Assembly (NCBI RefSeq): GCF_000026365.1
Contig: NC_012993.1
Span: 868,001-932,000 of the forward strand
DNA length: 64,000 nucleotides
Direction: 5' to 3'
From: Zygosaccharomyces rouxii
Lineage: Eukaryota; Ascomycota; Saccharomycetes; Saccharomycetales; Saccharomycetaceae
The notes under the pieces are model-generated. The model did not search any database. It worked only from the letters and a program-made list of their open reading frames with translations, and was not told where the DNA came from. This document shows positions 55,909-64,000 of the stretch, in pieces. Every line of letters starts with the position of its first letter. Positions within the stretch are counted from its first letter, which is position 1. The position numbers were made by a program, and so were the translations under genes.

Positions 55909-56443
55909 AGTCAACGGCCTCTACTGGAAAGCTCAATGGGTTATTTCAACGTAATTTTAACGCTTTCGACAAGTTGCAACTTGGCCTTTTATATAAAGTT
56001 TTAAAGATTTCTTTCAAAATAGACCAATGATTCGTCAGGAGTGATCAAAAAAGCGATGAGATGAATTAAAAGGTGATAAAATGGTTAGTATTGTACCAAT
56101 TGACCTTAATGATTAGCATATAGTATTTTAAATGTCCAAATACATGTAGATAGCAATTTTCTGGAACTCTCAATGGTCAATTTCCACTTAAAATGCCAAT
56201 TTCTTGTTAATTTTCACTTTTTCCATAGTGTTTTTTTCAAATATTTCAAATAATGAAAAGAAAAAAATGAAGATGAACATCACCTTTTAAAAACTGTTAA
56301 AGAACAAATTAAGGTAGATATTTAAAGCTCTCAGGACCTGTTAAAGCTCTGGCTAGTGGTCAGGGACATTTTCTCAATAGCCATAATATAGGTATCTGGC
56401 TTTCTAGCGTTGAAAAATCCTTTCTTGGAGCCTAGTTTTAAAG
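55909..56443. promoter_or_regulatory. SEC63/MEX67 divergent promoter
   Basis: About 535 bp with a PAC-like element GCGATGAG at 56053-56060, 145 bp upstream of the SEC63 ATG. AT-rich otherwise; no gene seen. Confidence 0.5.
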
Positions 56444-58276
56444 ATGAATGGTGTAAACAATGTTAATAATATAAGCATGCTTGCTCAACAGCAGCAATTA
56501 CAAAGTAGAGTTAAAATTGGTGTGAGGAATTGGCAAAATGCTACAGTGCAAGATTTGATGAATTTTCTGAGTCGAACTACAAGAATTTCTGTTGTAGATG
56601 CAATGGTGGAAGGACCATTAGTGGTTGGACATGTGGCAAGTAGAGCAGATGCGGAATCTTTGTTGAAGTGGAATGGTATTAGATTTGCTGGTAACAATTT
56701 GAAATTTGAAATCTTGAGTGATTCGGGCAATGATGGTGCAGGGGCAAATAGTACCATTACTCTATTGAAGAATTTTCTTTACAAAAGGTATAATGCACAG
56801 ACAAAGATGTTAGATTTAGGTAATTTACATGCTGATCCTGATTTAGTGCAAAAGGGACTCTTTTCATCTATATCTACACAGTCGAAGATGTTTCCTGCGC
56901 TAATGAAATTAGCATCAAAAGAGCCACAACTAGTTGTAGAAAGTATTAACCTATCCGACAACAATTTGAAAGATATTTCAGGAATAACGACTTTAGCTCA
57001 AACTTTTCCGTATTTGAAAAATCTGTGCTTGGCCAATAATCAAATATCAAGATTCAGAACCATTGAAGTTTGGAAAAATAAGTTTAAGGAATTGAGAGAA
57101 TTGCTGATGATAAATAATCCAATCTCGAATGATAAGCTATATCGTTCAGAAATGATGAGACTTTTCCCCAAATTAGTGATTTTGGATAATGTAATGATTA
57201 GAGACGAACAAAAATTGACTTCAATCTATTCCATTCCAATGAAGATTCAACCATTTTTTTTTGAAAATAATGAGATTGGACCATCATCAACTGATTTTGT
57301 TACGAACTTTTTAAATTTTTGGGATACTGATAGAATGCAACTTTTAGGTCTTTATACACCACAATCCCAATTTTCAATTTCTGTTGATTCATCAATACCA
57401 CCGTCGTCTGTAACTGAGTCTGACCAAAATCCATCATTTGGTTACTATTTGTCACACTCCCGTAACATTAGTAAAGTTTCGAGTGAAAAATCTATAGAAC
57501 AAAGATTATCCCTGGGACCTGAAGCTATGAGTGAAGTGTTCAGAGCAATACCGAAGACAAAACATCATTTACAAGATATGCCTGATGAATATTCTATGGA
57601 AACTGTTACTTATCCTCAAATTAATGGTTTCATAGTTACTTTGCATGGATTCTTCGAAGAAACTGGTAAACCTGATGCGGATACTAACAATAAATCAAGT
57701 GCTGGACGTTCAAGGCGATTCAACCATGGTCACAATTCCACTAATAATAGACTTTTCAAGAAATCGTTTGACAGAACTTGGGTAATCGTCCCCACTGGTA
57801 CCGGAGTAGTGGTAGCATCAGAAATGTTAACCGTAAGGCCATTCGCGGCAAATGCATGGGTTCAGCAGCCTGGACCAGTACCACAACAACCACAACCACA
57901 ACCACCATTAGCGCCACAGATAGATCCAATGAACCCCAGCCTCAATGCATCACCACCACCACCACAACCTCAAATTGGAATGGGTGGACTGCCTGTGCCA
58001 ATGGGAGTTCCACCACAACAACCAGGAATGCCCCCCATGTCTGCCCCAGCTCCTGCCCCTGTACCTATGGCACCAACTTTACAGCTTCCACTAGAAGTAC
58101 AAACTCGTTTGAATCCAATTCAATTGGAGCTTTTGAACAAATTGCATATAGAAACTAAACTAAACGCAGAGTACACTTTTATGTTGGCGGAACAAAGTGG
58201 TTGGAACTACGACGTGGCAATCAAGGGGTTTCAAAACAGTGTTAATAACATACCTAGAGAAGCATTCATTCCATAA
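56444..58276 (+). CDS. MEX67: mRNA export receptor Mex67
   Basis: With Mtr2, carries mRNPs (and pre-60S particles) through nuclear pores; TAP/NXF family. 610 residues (S. cerevisiae 599). RNP-like N-terminal domain (RVKIGVRNWQNATVQDLMNF), leucine-rich repeats at about 165-260 (ESINLSDNNLKDISGI, NLCLANNQISRFR), NTF2-like domain at about 275-480 (FGYYLSHSRNISKVSSEKS, NGFIVTLHGFFEETGKP), a Pro/Gln-rich linker at 484-545, and a C-terminal UBA-like domain for FG-nucleoporins and ubiquitin (NKLHIETKLNAEYTFMLAEQ). The Pro/Gln linker is somewhat longer than in S. cerevisiae. Confidence 0.97.
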   Translation: MNGVNNVNNISMLAQQQQLQSRVKIGVRNWQNATVQDLMNFLSRTTRISVVDAMVEGPLVVGHVASRADAESLLKWNGIRFAGNNLKFEILSDSGNDGAGANSTITLLKNFLYKRYNAQTKMLDLGNLHADPDLVQKGLFSSISTQSKMFPALMKLASKEPQLVVESINLSDNNLKDISGITTLAQTFPYLKNLCLANNQISRFRTIEVWKNKFKELRELLMINNPISNDKLYRSEMMRLFPKLVILDNVMIRDEQKLTSIYSIPMKIQPFFFENNEIGPSSTDFVTNFLNFWDTDRMQLLGLYTPQSQFSISVDSSIPPSSVTESDQNPSFGYYLSHSRNISKVSSEKSIEQRLSLGPEAMSEVFRAIPKTKHHLQDMPDEYSMETVTYPQINGFIVTLHGFFEETGKPDADTNNKSSAGRSRRFNHGHNSTNNRLFKKSFDRTWVIVPTGTGVVVASEMLTVRPFAANAWVQQPGPVPQQPQPQPPLAPQIDPMNPSLNASPPPPQPQIGMGGLPVPMGVPPQQPGMPPMSAPAPAPVPMAPTLQLPLEVQTRLNPIQLELLNKLHIETKLNAEYTFMLAEQSGWNYDVAIKGFQNSVNNIPREAFIP

Positions 58277-58564
58277 TTTGTAGTTTAAGTAAGAAAAAGG
58301 ACTTTACTTTTTTTCTTTTCTCTTTTATGATTTATAGATATTCATAGTTCTAAATTTTAATTGTTCTATTGGCTTCAACTAGATGTAGAATTGCTTGGAT
58401 GATTATTCGTTTTATATTCGAGCTTTCTTTCTGCTTTAGTGTCAAGATAAAGGCGGGATAGATTTTGTGTCGTTCAGATTTAACGTTTAGTTGTCTTATC
58501 GCTACATAAAGGAAATTCCACTCCGATGTAATTTTAAAACTTTAAAATCGACCATTGATAAACT

Positions 58565-59449
58565 ATGAGAGCTCCACCCCCACCAAGGAGATCCAAATCT
58601 CGTTATTTAACGACCTGCTATCTAAGAATAAAACAAGTATTTACTGGCTCAAAATTGAAGAAGAGATGGCATCTACATAAGCTGCATAAATTTAGAAGAA
58701 AAGGCCAATTGGCGGTTAGTCCTATATCTGGAATCCATGTTGAAGATATGGTAAATTTGCCCACAGGGTTACAAAATAGATCTTCTAAGGGAAAACCACT
58801 CTTAATTGCAGCATTCTCTAAAGGTTGTACAAAATCTCCCCAGCTAAGACTACTTCAAAGGAATAAATTTTATGGCTTACCCATGACAAAAAGAAAATAT
58901 AAACTCAAATCTTTCGATACTACCGTCACTGAGAAGAAAACTGCAACAACAATTACTCAAAGAACGCATCTATGTGCCCCTAGAGTTGGATCGCTTAAAA
59001 AAGCTACCTCTAAAGATGCAGACATAAAAGTGATTTTCCACAATAATAATGTGATTAAAAGTATTAATTTGGAGGAAGAATCTCATACGACTTCATACTC
59101 ACCTCAACTATTAGAATTCGCACCGCAACAATCTATTAGGATAAAGGATTACCCAAGTTTAGCGAGAAGACCTCTCGGACTTGCAGAAATTAGTGAGAAT
59201 GAAAATGTTAATGATAATAACCCCAATGGATATCTACGTTTAAGGAACGAAAAATCAAAGTCTGGGCCTTTAGCACCTGCAATTAATCCACCTGCACCTT
59301 CACTCTCCATTGATAGCGGCTCCACTGCAGTTTCCGCTGATATGAGAACAAACCTATTCCAATGGAAAACTTTTATTAGAATTACCAAATACTCTAACAA
59401 GCATCGTTTAGTGTCTTATTCTAGATTGATCACCTCATATACGTCCTAG
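58565..59449 (+). CDS. Unrecognised basic protein at the OSW1 position
   Basis: 294 residues, not recognised from sequence. N-terminus is strongly basic and Pro-rich at the start (MRAPPPPRRSKSRYLTTCY, then KLKKRWHLHKLHKFRRKGQ); the middle and C-terminus are Ser/Asn/Pro-rich and probably disordered. I see no signal peptide, membrane segment, enzyme motif or zinc site. The gene lies between MEX67 and DAP1; by order and direction relative to SEC63 (minus) it is where YOR255W/OSW1, a 278-residue outer spore wall factor of S. cerevisiae, should be in a non-duplicated genome. The identification with OSW1 rests on position and size only. The full-length frame with ATG and a 290-bp promoter gap supports a real gene. 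Confidence 0.7.
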   Translation: MRAPPPPRRSKSRYLTTCYLRIKQVFTGSKLKKRWHLHKLHKFRRKGQLAVSPISGIHVEDMVNLPTGLQNRSSKGKPLLIAAFSKGCTKSPQLRLLQRNKFYGLPMTKRKYKLKSFDTTVTEKKTATTITQRTHLCAPRVGSLKKATSKDADIKVIFHNNNVIKSINLEEESHTTSYSPQLLEFAPQQSIRIKDYPSLARRPLGLAEISENENVNDNNPNGYLRLRNEKSKSGPLAPAINPPAPSLSIDSGSTAVSADMRTNLFQWKTFIRITKYSNKHRLVSYSRLITSYTS

Positions 59450-59572
59450 AGCCAATATTCTTTTTTATTCTCCCGATAATTCATATGATATATATTTTTG
59501 AATCTGATGACTATATTTATTGTTATTGTTATTATTTTAACTTTTGTTATTTAGCATGGTTGCTCTAATGGA

Positions 59573-60028
59573 TCATACATTGACACCAGGTTCTGGTTCT
59601 AAAGTCCCGAGGCATGGATACTTGCTCTCAAAGAATTCGTACCAGCTATCTAGGGATTCTTGTTCTTGTGGCGTCAAATCCTCTAAAGTATCTATAGGTT
59701 GATCCCAGCCTCTTACAGTTTCCATATCAAATGAATTGAGTGCCAGTCCCCTTGACGCATCATGTCCTGCAAAACTTGTGTATGGTCCACTGGGTCCATA
59801 GAATTGTCTGCTTTGTGAGCAATCAAACACTTTACCCTTGACAGCTATCAAAATACTCTCATGATCATGACCATTATATTTGTAAAGTGTTCTTGGGTAA
59901 AATTTACCTTCCACTACGGGGCCATCGTTGTTCTTAGACCCTTGATCAGCACTAGGTGCTTCTGTGACACCTGTTGGATCTTCACTAGTGTTGTATCCAC
60001 CAAAAACAAGCTTCATAAGAAATGACAT
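59573..60028 (-). CDS. DAP1: Damage-response heme protein Dap1 (MAPR family)
   Basis: Cytochrome-b5-like heme protein that supports Erg11/P450 activity, sterol synthesis and resistance to DNA-alkylating agents; relative of PGRMC1. 151 residues (S. cerevisiae 152). Features: [20 protein letters not shown], then the heme-binding core [54 protein letters not shown], and the C-terminal EPEPGVNV. No strong N-terminal membrane segment. Head-to-head (divergent) with the OYE relic, the same geometry as YPL170W/YPL171C (OYE3) in S. cerevisiae. Confidence 0.95.
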   Translation of the reverse strand: MSFLMKLVFGGYNTSEDPTGVTEAPSADQGSKNNDGPVVEGKFYPRTLYKYNGHDHESILIAVKGKVFDCSQSRQFYGPSGPYTSFAGHDASRGLALNSFDMETVRGWDQPIDTLEDLTPQEQESLDSWYEFFESKYPCLGTLEPEPGVNV

Positions 60029-61243
60029 TGTTGTAGAGACTAGATGATATTGGAAACCTCCGTAGAATAATTCAAACCACCAAAGTGCAGCTATCTAAAT
60101 AACTTAAGTTTCTTACACGCTTTGCAATTCAACAAATCTGTAATTGTATTGTGCTTTACGAGAGCTGTAAGCGGAGCGGATAAAGGTAAAGCTCTAAGGA
60201 TGAGTAGAACTAACGAAGATACTTAAGGAATTAGATGGGAGTAGATTGACCTTGCCATCCATCAATTATTCTGCGGATTAATCAAATACAAGACTTCTTC
60301 TGTAGGCAGACAGAAATGTTGTGAAAGTTTCAAGGAGGATTTGTAGGTACATCCATATGTATAGAGGATGAAAACGTATGATGAGAGTAGATTCATAACA
60401 AGCCTGTCCTCCCTCAAAATCTATCGCTATCCATGGATCTCATATTAAGCCACTAAAACACTCTTTTTATCATTTTGGTACCAGTCCAGGACCATTTGAC
60501 ACTATAAAAACTCCACCAATACTCTCGGATAACTATTCTTACTAATGTAAAGTACTCTCCAACACATCGCATGACACAGATCAGCGGCTAATTTCAAGGC
60601 GAGAGAATAAGCGAATAGACTTGAACTTCTACAAACCATTCTAAAGACAACGGAACTAGGTAAAGATGAAGTGATTTAGTTTGCACACTCAAGTGAAGGA
60701 CAAGTAAGTGGATATTGAGCCAGAGGGAAGTTCGTTCAAGAATTTCGATCAAATCCTGTGGGACTCCATTCTTCTCCATGCCGATAGCTTCACGCTTCCT
60801 ACCAGAATCTCAATCATTCAATATCTAATGTGCTCTGAACAGTAACCAGGCACATCATTTCATGCGCGAGATTACGGACGATCTATTTCTGACTTCATTT
60901 TAACCAGTAACCAAGTGTCCGTGTTACCATATAGACAAGCCCATGTTCCCAGAGATTTTGCCGCTTGGACTGGTTGTTGAGACTCAAAAGAAATAACAGA
61001 GGAGTATTCTATATTTGCAGATCAAATTACTTCCGAATGTAAACAGATAGAAGAAAATGATCGTCTAATATTTCAAAGAACAATGGCGTACCATTGAAAC
61101 GATTTCAAGTGATTGAGGAAGCCAAACAAAACTTATCAAATCGAATAATTTGGATATACCACCAATGCTGGAGGGAATTAAAAATCTCAAGTGTTTACCA
61201 TGTGGTCAATTTCGGCTTGTAAATCAATCCAAAACCTGACTCC
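60029..61243. other. Gene-poor region with possible unidentified relic
   Basis: About 1.2 kb between DAP1 and the OYE relic with no intact gene. A 61-codon minus-strand frame (60779-60594, starting MEKNGVPQDLIEILER) and broken plus-strand pieces at 60915-61095 (for example DSKEITEEYSIFADQITSE) look somewhat coding-like but stop quickly. I cannot identify them; they may be remains of another gene or chance. Confidence 0.35.
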
Positions 61244-61943
61244 ATGACATACAAAATTGCCAATATGTTGGAACCATTTGCACCTGATGATTGCGATCTG
61301 TTCAAACCGTTAGAGAACATTCAATTGGGTCACCTTGCCGTACTGGCACTCGTTACTACAGCGAGAGCTGGTGAAAATGTGGTAACCTGGGGATTAGCGC
61401 CTAAATATTATACAGAGAACTAAAAGACCAGGAACTTTAGTAAGGAGAGCGGCGGCAATACCAGCTCAATAGTGAGATTGGTAACGGTTTAAATGTGAAT
61501 TTTAAGTGGTCACGAAAACAATTCGTTTTTCTTTACACTGTTATGATGTTTAGGAAGATTATGAGATCCTGTAACTTTAGCTAGAAATGGCTTACGGGGA
61601 AGAACGAAGCTGCTACTAAGAGAAATAATCCGCAGCATGGGTTAACCAAATATGAAAATAATCAATACATCAAGAGATTAGCCGATAAGAACAGTATTGA
61701 TGATGGTCCGGATATGGATGCAGATGCTTTCTAAACCAATTTGTAGATCCTGCAATTGATGCCGTGGGAACTGAAAGGGCAAGGATTCGTTTTTCGTTTT
61801 CAATCTCTAATCGAGATCCGTTAGATCGTCTAGACAAGGGTCACCACTGACCCACTACGATAGATATTTTTTACATATCGGATGATAAAGATTATACGGA
61901 TTATCGAACCTACGACAAATGTGTTGGACTAGGGCATTGGTAA
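61244..61943 (+). pseudogene. OYE3: Decayed Old Yellow Enzyme (OYE2/OYE3-type) gene
   Basis: Relic of an NADPH dehydrogenase of the FMN-dependent Old Yellow Enzyme family. Recognisable pieces, in order and in three different frames: LFKPLENIQLGHLAVLALVT...YYTEN (61244-61420, family: LFKPIKIGNNELLHRAV...YY), RPGTL (61425-61439), NNPQHGLTKYENNQYIKRL (from 61624, family NNPQHSITKDEIKQY), QFVDP then IDAVGTERARIR (family QFLDP...VDAIGPEKVGLR), ISNRDPLDRLDKG (from 61803, family ISNPDLVDRLEKG), and DYTDYRTYDKCVGLGHW (family YIDYPTYEEALKLGW). Stops, frameshifts and internal deletions (the middle barrel is missing) make it non-functional. Position next to DAP1 and direction match OYE3 (YPL171C). Confidence 0.9.
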
Positions 61944-62194
61944 AGTGTCTAGGAAGCTAAAAAAAGATAAAAAAACAACCGTATATGCTATAAGTATAAG
62001 ATAATATAGTTTGTAAACCGCCGATTCTTGATCCTATATATCTTTATTTATCTATGTTGACACATGCTCGGACATTCCCGTGATTTTCGGACATACGGAC
62101 TGACTACTAGAACATTAGGATTTATATAATACCCAAGTTCTAAATTAACATACGTATAAGCATCTAGTACTTGTAACAAATAGTACAAGATATA

Positions 62195-63772
62195 ATGCCT
62201 AGTGAACCCAATTCTTCTATTGATACAACTGCAGAAAATACCAACAATGAAAACCAACCATCGACTTCCACTGGTGTTGTTAAGAAGCCTGCAAAGACTC
62301 ACAAATTCATAGTCAAAGTGACCGCGCTCGAGAGGGTCGGTAATTCTACAAATCAAAGAGAGAACCCTATTGTAATATTTGATCTTTTTACTGATGTCCC
62401 CGCATTTCGCAAACAGCAACATAGAGGTGTTAAAAAGACTGCTGATGAGTTTAAAGAACTGTTTAGATATTTGGTAGCAGCCGTTCAAGAGACTTTTGTG
62501 CCATCATTACCTGCTACCTGCTCGAGTTATGGACCCAATACGGATGAAGACCGTCACAAGACAATGAAAAATTATCAAGAGTGGTTAGAAAGAATTGCTG
62601 CAGATCCATTGCTGCTGAAGAATGAAGAAGTCGCATTCTTTGTTCAAAGTGATTTTGGTACTTACTCACCCATCAATAATCCACCTACTCAACCTGCATC
62701 AGGTCTTAAACGTAAAACTCTGAAACAATTGGCACCACCTTATGATGAAGTATTACAATTAGCAGAATTTAGACCATTGGTAAAATCTGTTCATCGAGTA
62801 TCTCAGGAAGTACAATCGAAGTTATCCAAAGTTAGCAAACAAAGACGTCTTCTATCCCAAGAAGAGACTGCATTAGGTCAAGGTTTCACAGCATTACAAA
62901 ACGACACACATGCTCATTCAGGACTTTACAAAAGATTTGGTCGTGTATTGGCGGCTGCGGGTGATGTGGATAGCGTCGAATCCACTTTAGAAGTCGCAAC
63001 GTTTGCAGATGCAATGGGGTGGCTGGTCAAGGACACGTATGTGGTTAAAGAGGCTTTAACCAATCGTCATTTAATTATGAGAGAATTGCTACAGGCTCAA
63101 CAAAGCTCAAGAGGTAAACAAGAACACGCACGCAAGCTGAGAGCTAAAAGAGATGCAAGCCCCTTAAAAGTCGATGAAGCACTAAGAGCCTTGAGAGCAG
63201 CTACCCTACTCGAACAAGAATTGACGGCTAAGCAACGTCTTATAACTAATAACATGCTTTCAATGAGATCTCAATGGTTACAATGGTATGAGTCATTTGT
63301 AACATCTGCTATTAAAGAATTTACTCTACGCAAAATAGAATATGAACGTAAGAAACTAACTCTATTAGAGAGAGTCCGTCACGATGTTCGCAGAGCAGAT
63401 AATGCGGGTGGGTTATCGAGGTTAGGCCGTGAAGCACACCCTCCATCACTACTGAGATCTCCACCAAGAAATTCACAAGGACTCGAAGGCGACGACTGGG
63501 CAGGTGACCAACGTCGCCGTTCATCACTTTTATCCCAACACGATTCTGTAACTAATACAGATTTCGATAGGGTTGTCACCGCTGATGAACAACAGACTTT
63601 AAACCCTACAGTGACAAGTGATCCTACTGCCGCCGAAAGTACAGATGCAAGTGGAGATAATGCTGGTGGTACTGGTACAACCACATATAGTGCAAATGGT
63701 GAACAAGATATCAATGACACATCGTTAGATGCTCGTAATGCAGCTTCACTGCTAGGGCTGGCCACCTTTTAA
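62195..63772 (+). CDS. VPS17: Retromer sorting nexin Vps17
   Basis: PX-BAR sorting nexin that pairs with Vps5 in retromer to recycle Vps10 from endosomes to Golgi. 525 residues (S. cerevisiae 551). A short disordered N-terminus, then the PX domain at about 35-150 (FIVKVTALERVGN, NPIVIFDLFTDVPAFRKQQ, RTHDEF-like TADEFKELFRYLV, ETFVPSLPA, NEEVAFFVQSDFGTYSPI), the conserved ASGLKRKTLKQLAPPYDE, a BAR domain at about 190-410, and a disordered Thr/Ser-rich tail. In S. cerevisiae VPS17 is YOR132W and not a neighbour of DAP1, so a synteny junction lies just before it. Confidence 0.93.
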   Translation: MPSEPNSSIDTTAENTNNENQPSTSTGVVKKPAKTHKFIVKVTALERVGNSTNQRENPIVIFDLFTDVPAFRKQQHRGVKKTADEFKELFRYLVAAVQETFVPSLPATCSSYGPNTDEDRHKTMKNYQEWLERIAADPLLLKNEEVAFFVQSDFGTYSPINNPPTQPASGLKRKTLKQLAPPYDEVLQLAEFRPLVKSVHRVSQEVQSKLSKVSKQRRLLSQEETALGQGFTALQNDTHAHSGLYKRFGRVLAAAGDVDSVESTLEVATFADAMGWLVKDTYVVKEALTNRHLIMRELLQAQQSSRGKQEHARKLRAKRDASPLKVDEALRALRAATLLEQELTAKQRLITNNMLSMRSQWLQWYESFVTSAIKEFTLRKIEYERKKLTLLERVRHDVRRADNAGGLSRLGREAHPPSLLRSPPRNSQGLEGDDWAGDQRRRSSLLSQHDSVTNTDFDRVVTADEQQTLNPTVTSDPTAAESTDASGDNAGGTGTTTYSANGEQDINDTSLDARNAASLLGLATF

Positions 63773-64000
63773 TCTTAACCGCCGAGCGGTTTAAACACGG
63801 TCGGCTTGCATGGAAGATATCACGTCAGAAAAGAAGGGGAAATAGGGATGCTCTGCGTTGGCGAAAGTTTCAGAATGCCCTGCGCTTATACTGTTCTGAG
63901 AGTTTCTCGCGACGCGGTCTTTTTTTTATCTTTTCTTTTCTTATTTTCGTGAAAAATTGCAAAGGTGTGTGGGCATCGCTGTTTCCCTCATCGTTAGGGA
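63773..64000. promoter_or_regulatory. VPS17 3' flank and probable promoter of the next gene
   Basis: Starts with a dyad GCCGA...GTTTAAAC...TCGGC (63781-63805). Near the window edge are an RRPE-like TGAAAAATT (63950-63958) and a PAC-like CTCATCG (63987-63993), suggesting that a ribosome-biogenesis gene may begin just outside the window. Confidence 0.4.

Noticed and set aside
62048..62488. 146-codon minus-strand frame at the VPS17 5' end
   Set aside because: Antisense to the conserved PX domain of VPS17; shadow frame.
63781..63806. tRNA-Leu/Ser A-box-like GCCGAGCGGTTTAA
   Set aside because: No B-box (GGTTCGANNC) or cloverleaf downstream; better read as a short dyad.

Overview
The window is nuclear DNA of a budding yeast of the family Saccharomycetaceae. 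Most proteins can be assigned to a Saccharomyces cerevisiae family along their whole length. Introns are few and carry the yeast signals GTATGT and TACTAAC. Genes that in S. cerevisiae are split between chromosome IV (YDR321-YDR333) and chromosome VIII (YHR073-YHR085) are interleaved here in single copy, as are genes of YOR253-255 and YPL169-171. That interleaving is the mark of a lineage that never had the whole-genome duplication. Zygosaccharomyces or Torulaspora is my best guess; the genus is inference. Family assignments and S. cerevisiae comparisons are from memory, not from a database search.

Block 1 (1-40.4 kb): PEX3 (5' end cut by the window edge), SKP1, the sterol transporter YSP2/LAM2, a short-chain dehydrogenase, SAE3 (spliced), IRE1, condensin YCG1, UTP4, a YHR078W-type membrane protein, PEP7/VAC1, NMD2/UPF2 (spliced, 6-nt first exon), PTC7 (with an in-frame intron that encodes its membrane segment), TIM11, MRPL35, a divergent M1 aminopeptidase, PPE1, QNS1, ASP1 and OSH3. 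Block 2 (41-53.2 kb): formate dehydrogenase with a mitochondrial-type presequence, IRC3, SAM35, STE12 (broken by a -1 frameshift in an A6 run), RQC1 and IPI1. Block 3 (53.3-64 kb): NAT5, SEC63, MEX67, an unrecognised gene at the position where OSW1 would be expected, DAP1, a decayed Old Yellow Enzyme gene and VPS17.

These are mostly housekeeping genes: ER stress and protein import (IRE1, SEC63), lipid and sterol handling (YSP2, OSH3, DAP1, OYE relic), ribosome biogenesis (UTP4, IPI1, each with PAC and RRPE promoter motifs), mRNA export and surveillance (MEX67, NMD2, RQC1), mitochondrial function (TIM11, MRPL35, SAM35, IRC3, PTC7) and NAD/asparagine metabolism (QNS1, ASP1). I saw no tRNA, rRNA, transposon, CRISPR array or centromere.

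The most interesting items are: the STE12 frameshift, which falls exactly on a canonical A_AAA_AAT slippery heptamer; the frame-preserving PTC7 intron, which predicts a soluble and a membrane isoform; the NMD2 micro-exon with an AAG acceptor; the OYE pseudogene; and the FDH presequence. No wholly new multi-gene system is evident.
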